Shown one piece after another: positions 6,269 through 6,277 of a stretch of 6,277 nt of DNA. Each line of letters opens with the position of its first letter. Within the stretch, counting starts at the first letter, position 1. Under the pieces are notes generated by a model, which worked only from the letters and a program-made list of their open reading frames with translations, made no database searches and was not told the origin of the DNA. The translations under genes and the position numbers were made by a program. Source of the stretch: Candidatus Odyssella thessalonicensis (GTDB taxonomy: Bacteria > Pseudomonadota > Alphaproteobacteria > Bin65). Location: assembly GCA_005240015.1 (NCBI GenBank), contig SBBV01000598.1, forward strand, positions 1 to 6,277, written 5' to 3'.

Positions 6269-6277
6269 CGCCAGCCA

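Overview
The window is GC-rich (about 65-70 %) and densely coded. Gene content and order point to an alphaproteobacterium, probably Rhodospirillales-like. The clues are a divergent priA/transaldolase pair, a DUF484 gene overlapping xerC, ubiA overlapping a METTL20-like methyltransferase, and one dispersed palindrome of the kind that translates as 'HPERSEG'/'RFAQDD'. The taxonomic call is inference from these families and from composition.

Layout: (1) 1-1215, minus strand: the N-terminal half of the primosomal helicase PriA, running off the left edge. The first 82 bases are an exact reverse complement of 268-349, so the authentic PriA sequence stops at about position 83 and the window appears to start with a fold-back. 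(2) 1216-1353: a divergent intergenic region. (3) 1354-3678, plus strand: three overlapping genes, namely a TalC/FSA-type transaldolase, a DUF484 protein and the tyrosine recombinase XerC. (4) 3679-3797: a convergent gap filled by a long perfect hairpin repeat. (5) 3798-4586, minus strand: RsmE, the 16S rRNA m3U1498 methyltransferase. (6) 4604-6219, plus strand: UbiA (4-hydroxybenzoate polyprenyltransferase), overlapping by 4 bp a class I methyltransferase that resembles ETF-beta lysine methyltransferases. (7) 6220-6277: a short tail with a possible promoter for a gene beyond the window.

Functionally this is core housekeeping DNA: replication restart (PriA), dimer resolution (XerC), central carbon metabolism (transaldolase), ribosome modification (RsmE) and respiratory-chain biosynthesis or tuning (UbiA and the methyltransferase). 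I found no convincing novel defence, mobile or biosynthetic system. The points worth a second look are the 82-bp inverted duplication that breaks priA at the left edge, the 23+8 bp palindromic repeat between xerC and rsmE, the local GC dip inside the N-terminal part of xerC, the residues that make the 'FSA-like' enzyme a transaldolase, the very tight rsmE/ubiA divergent start region, and the ubiA-methyltransferase coupling.
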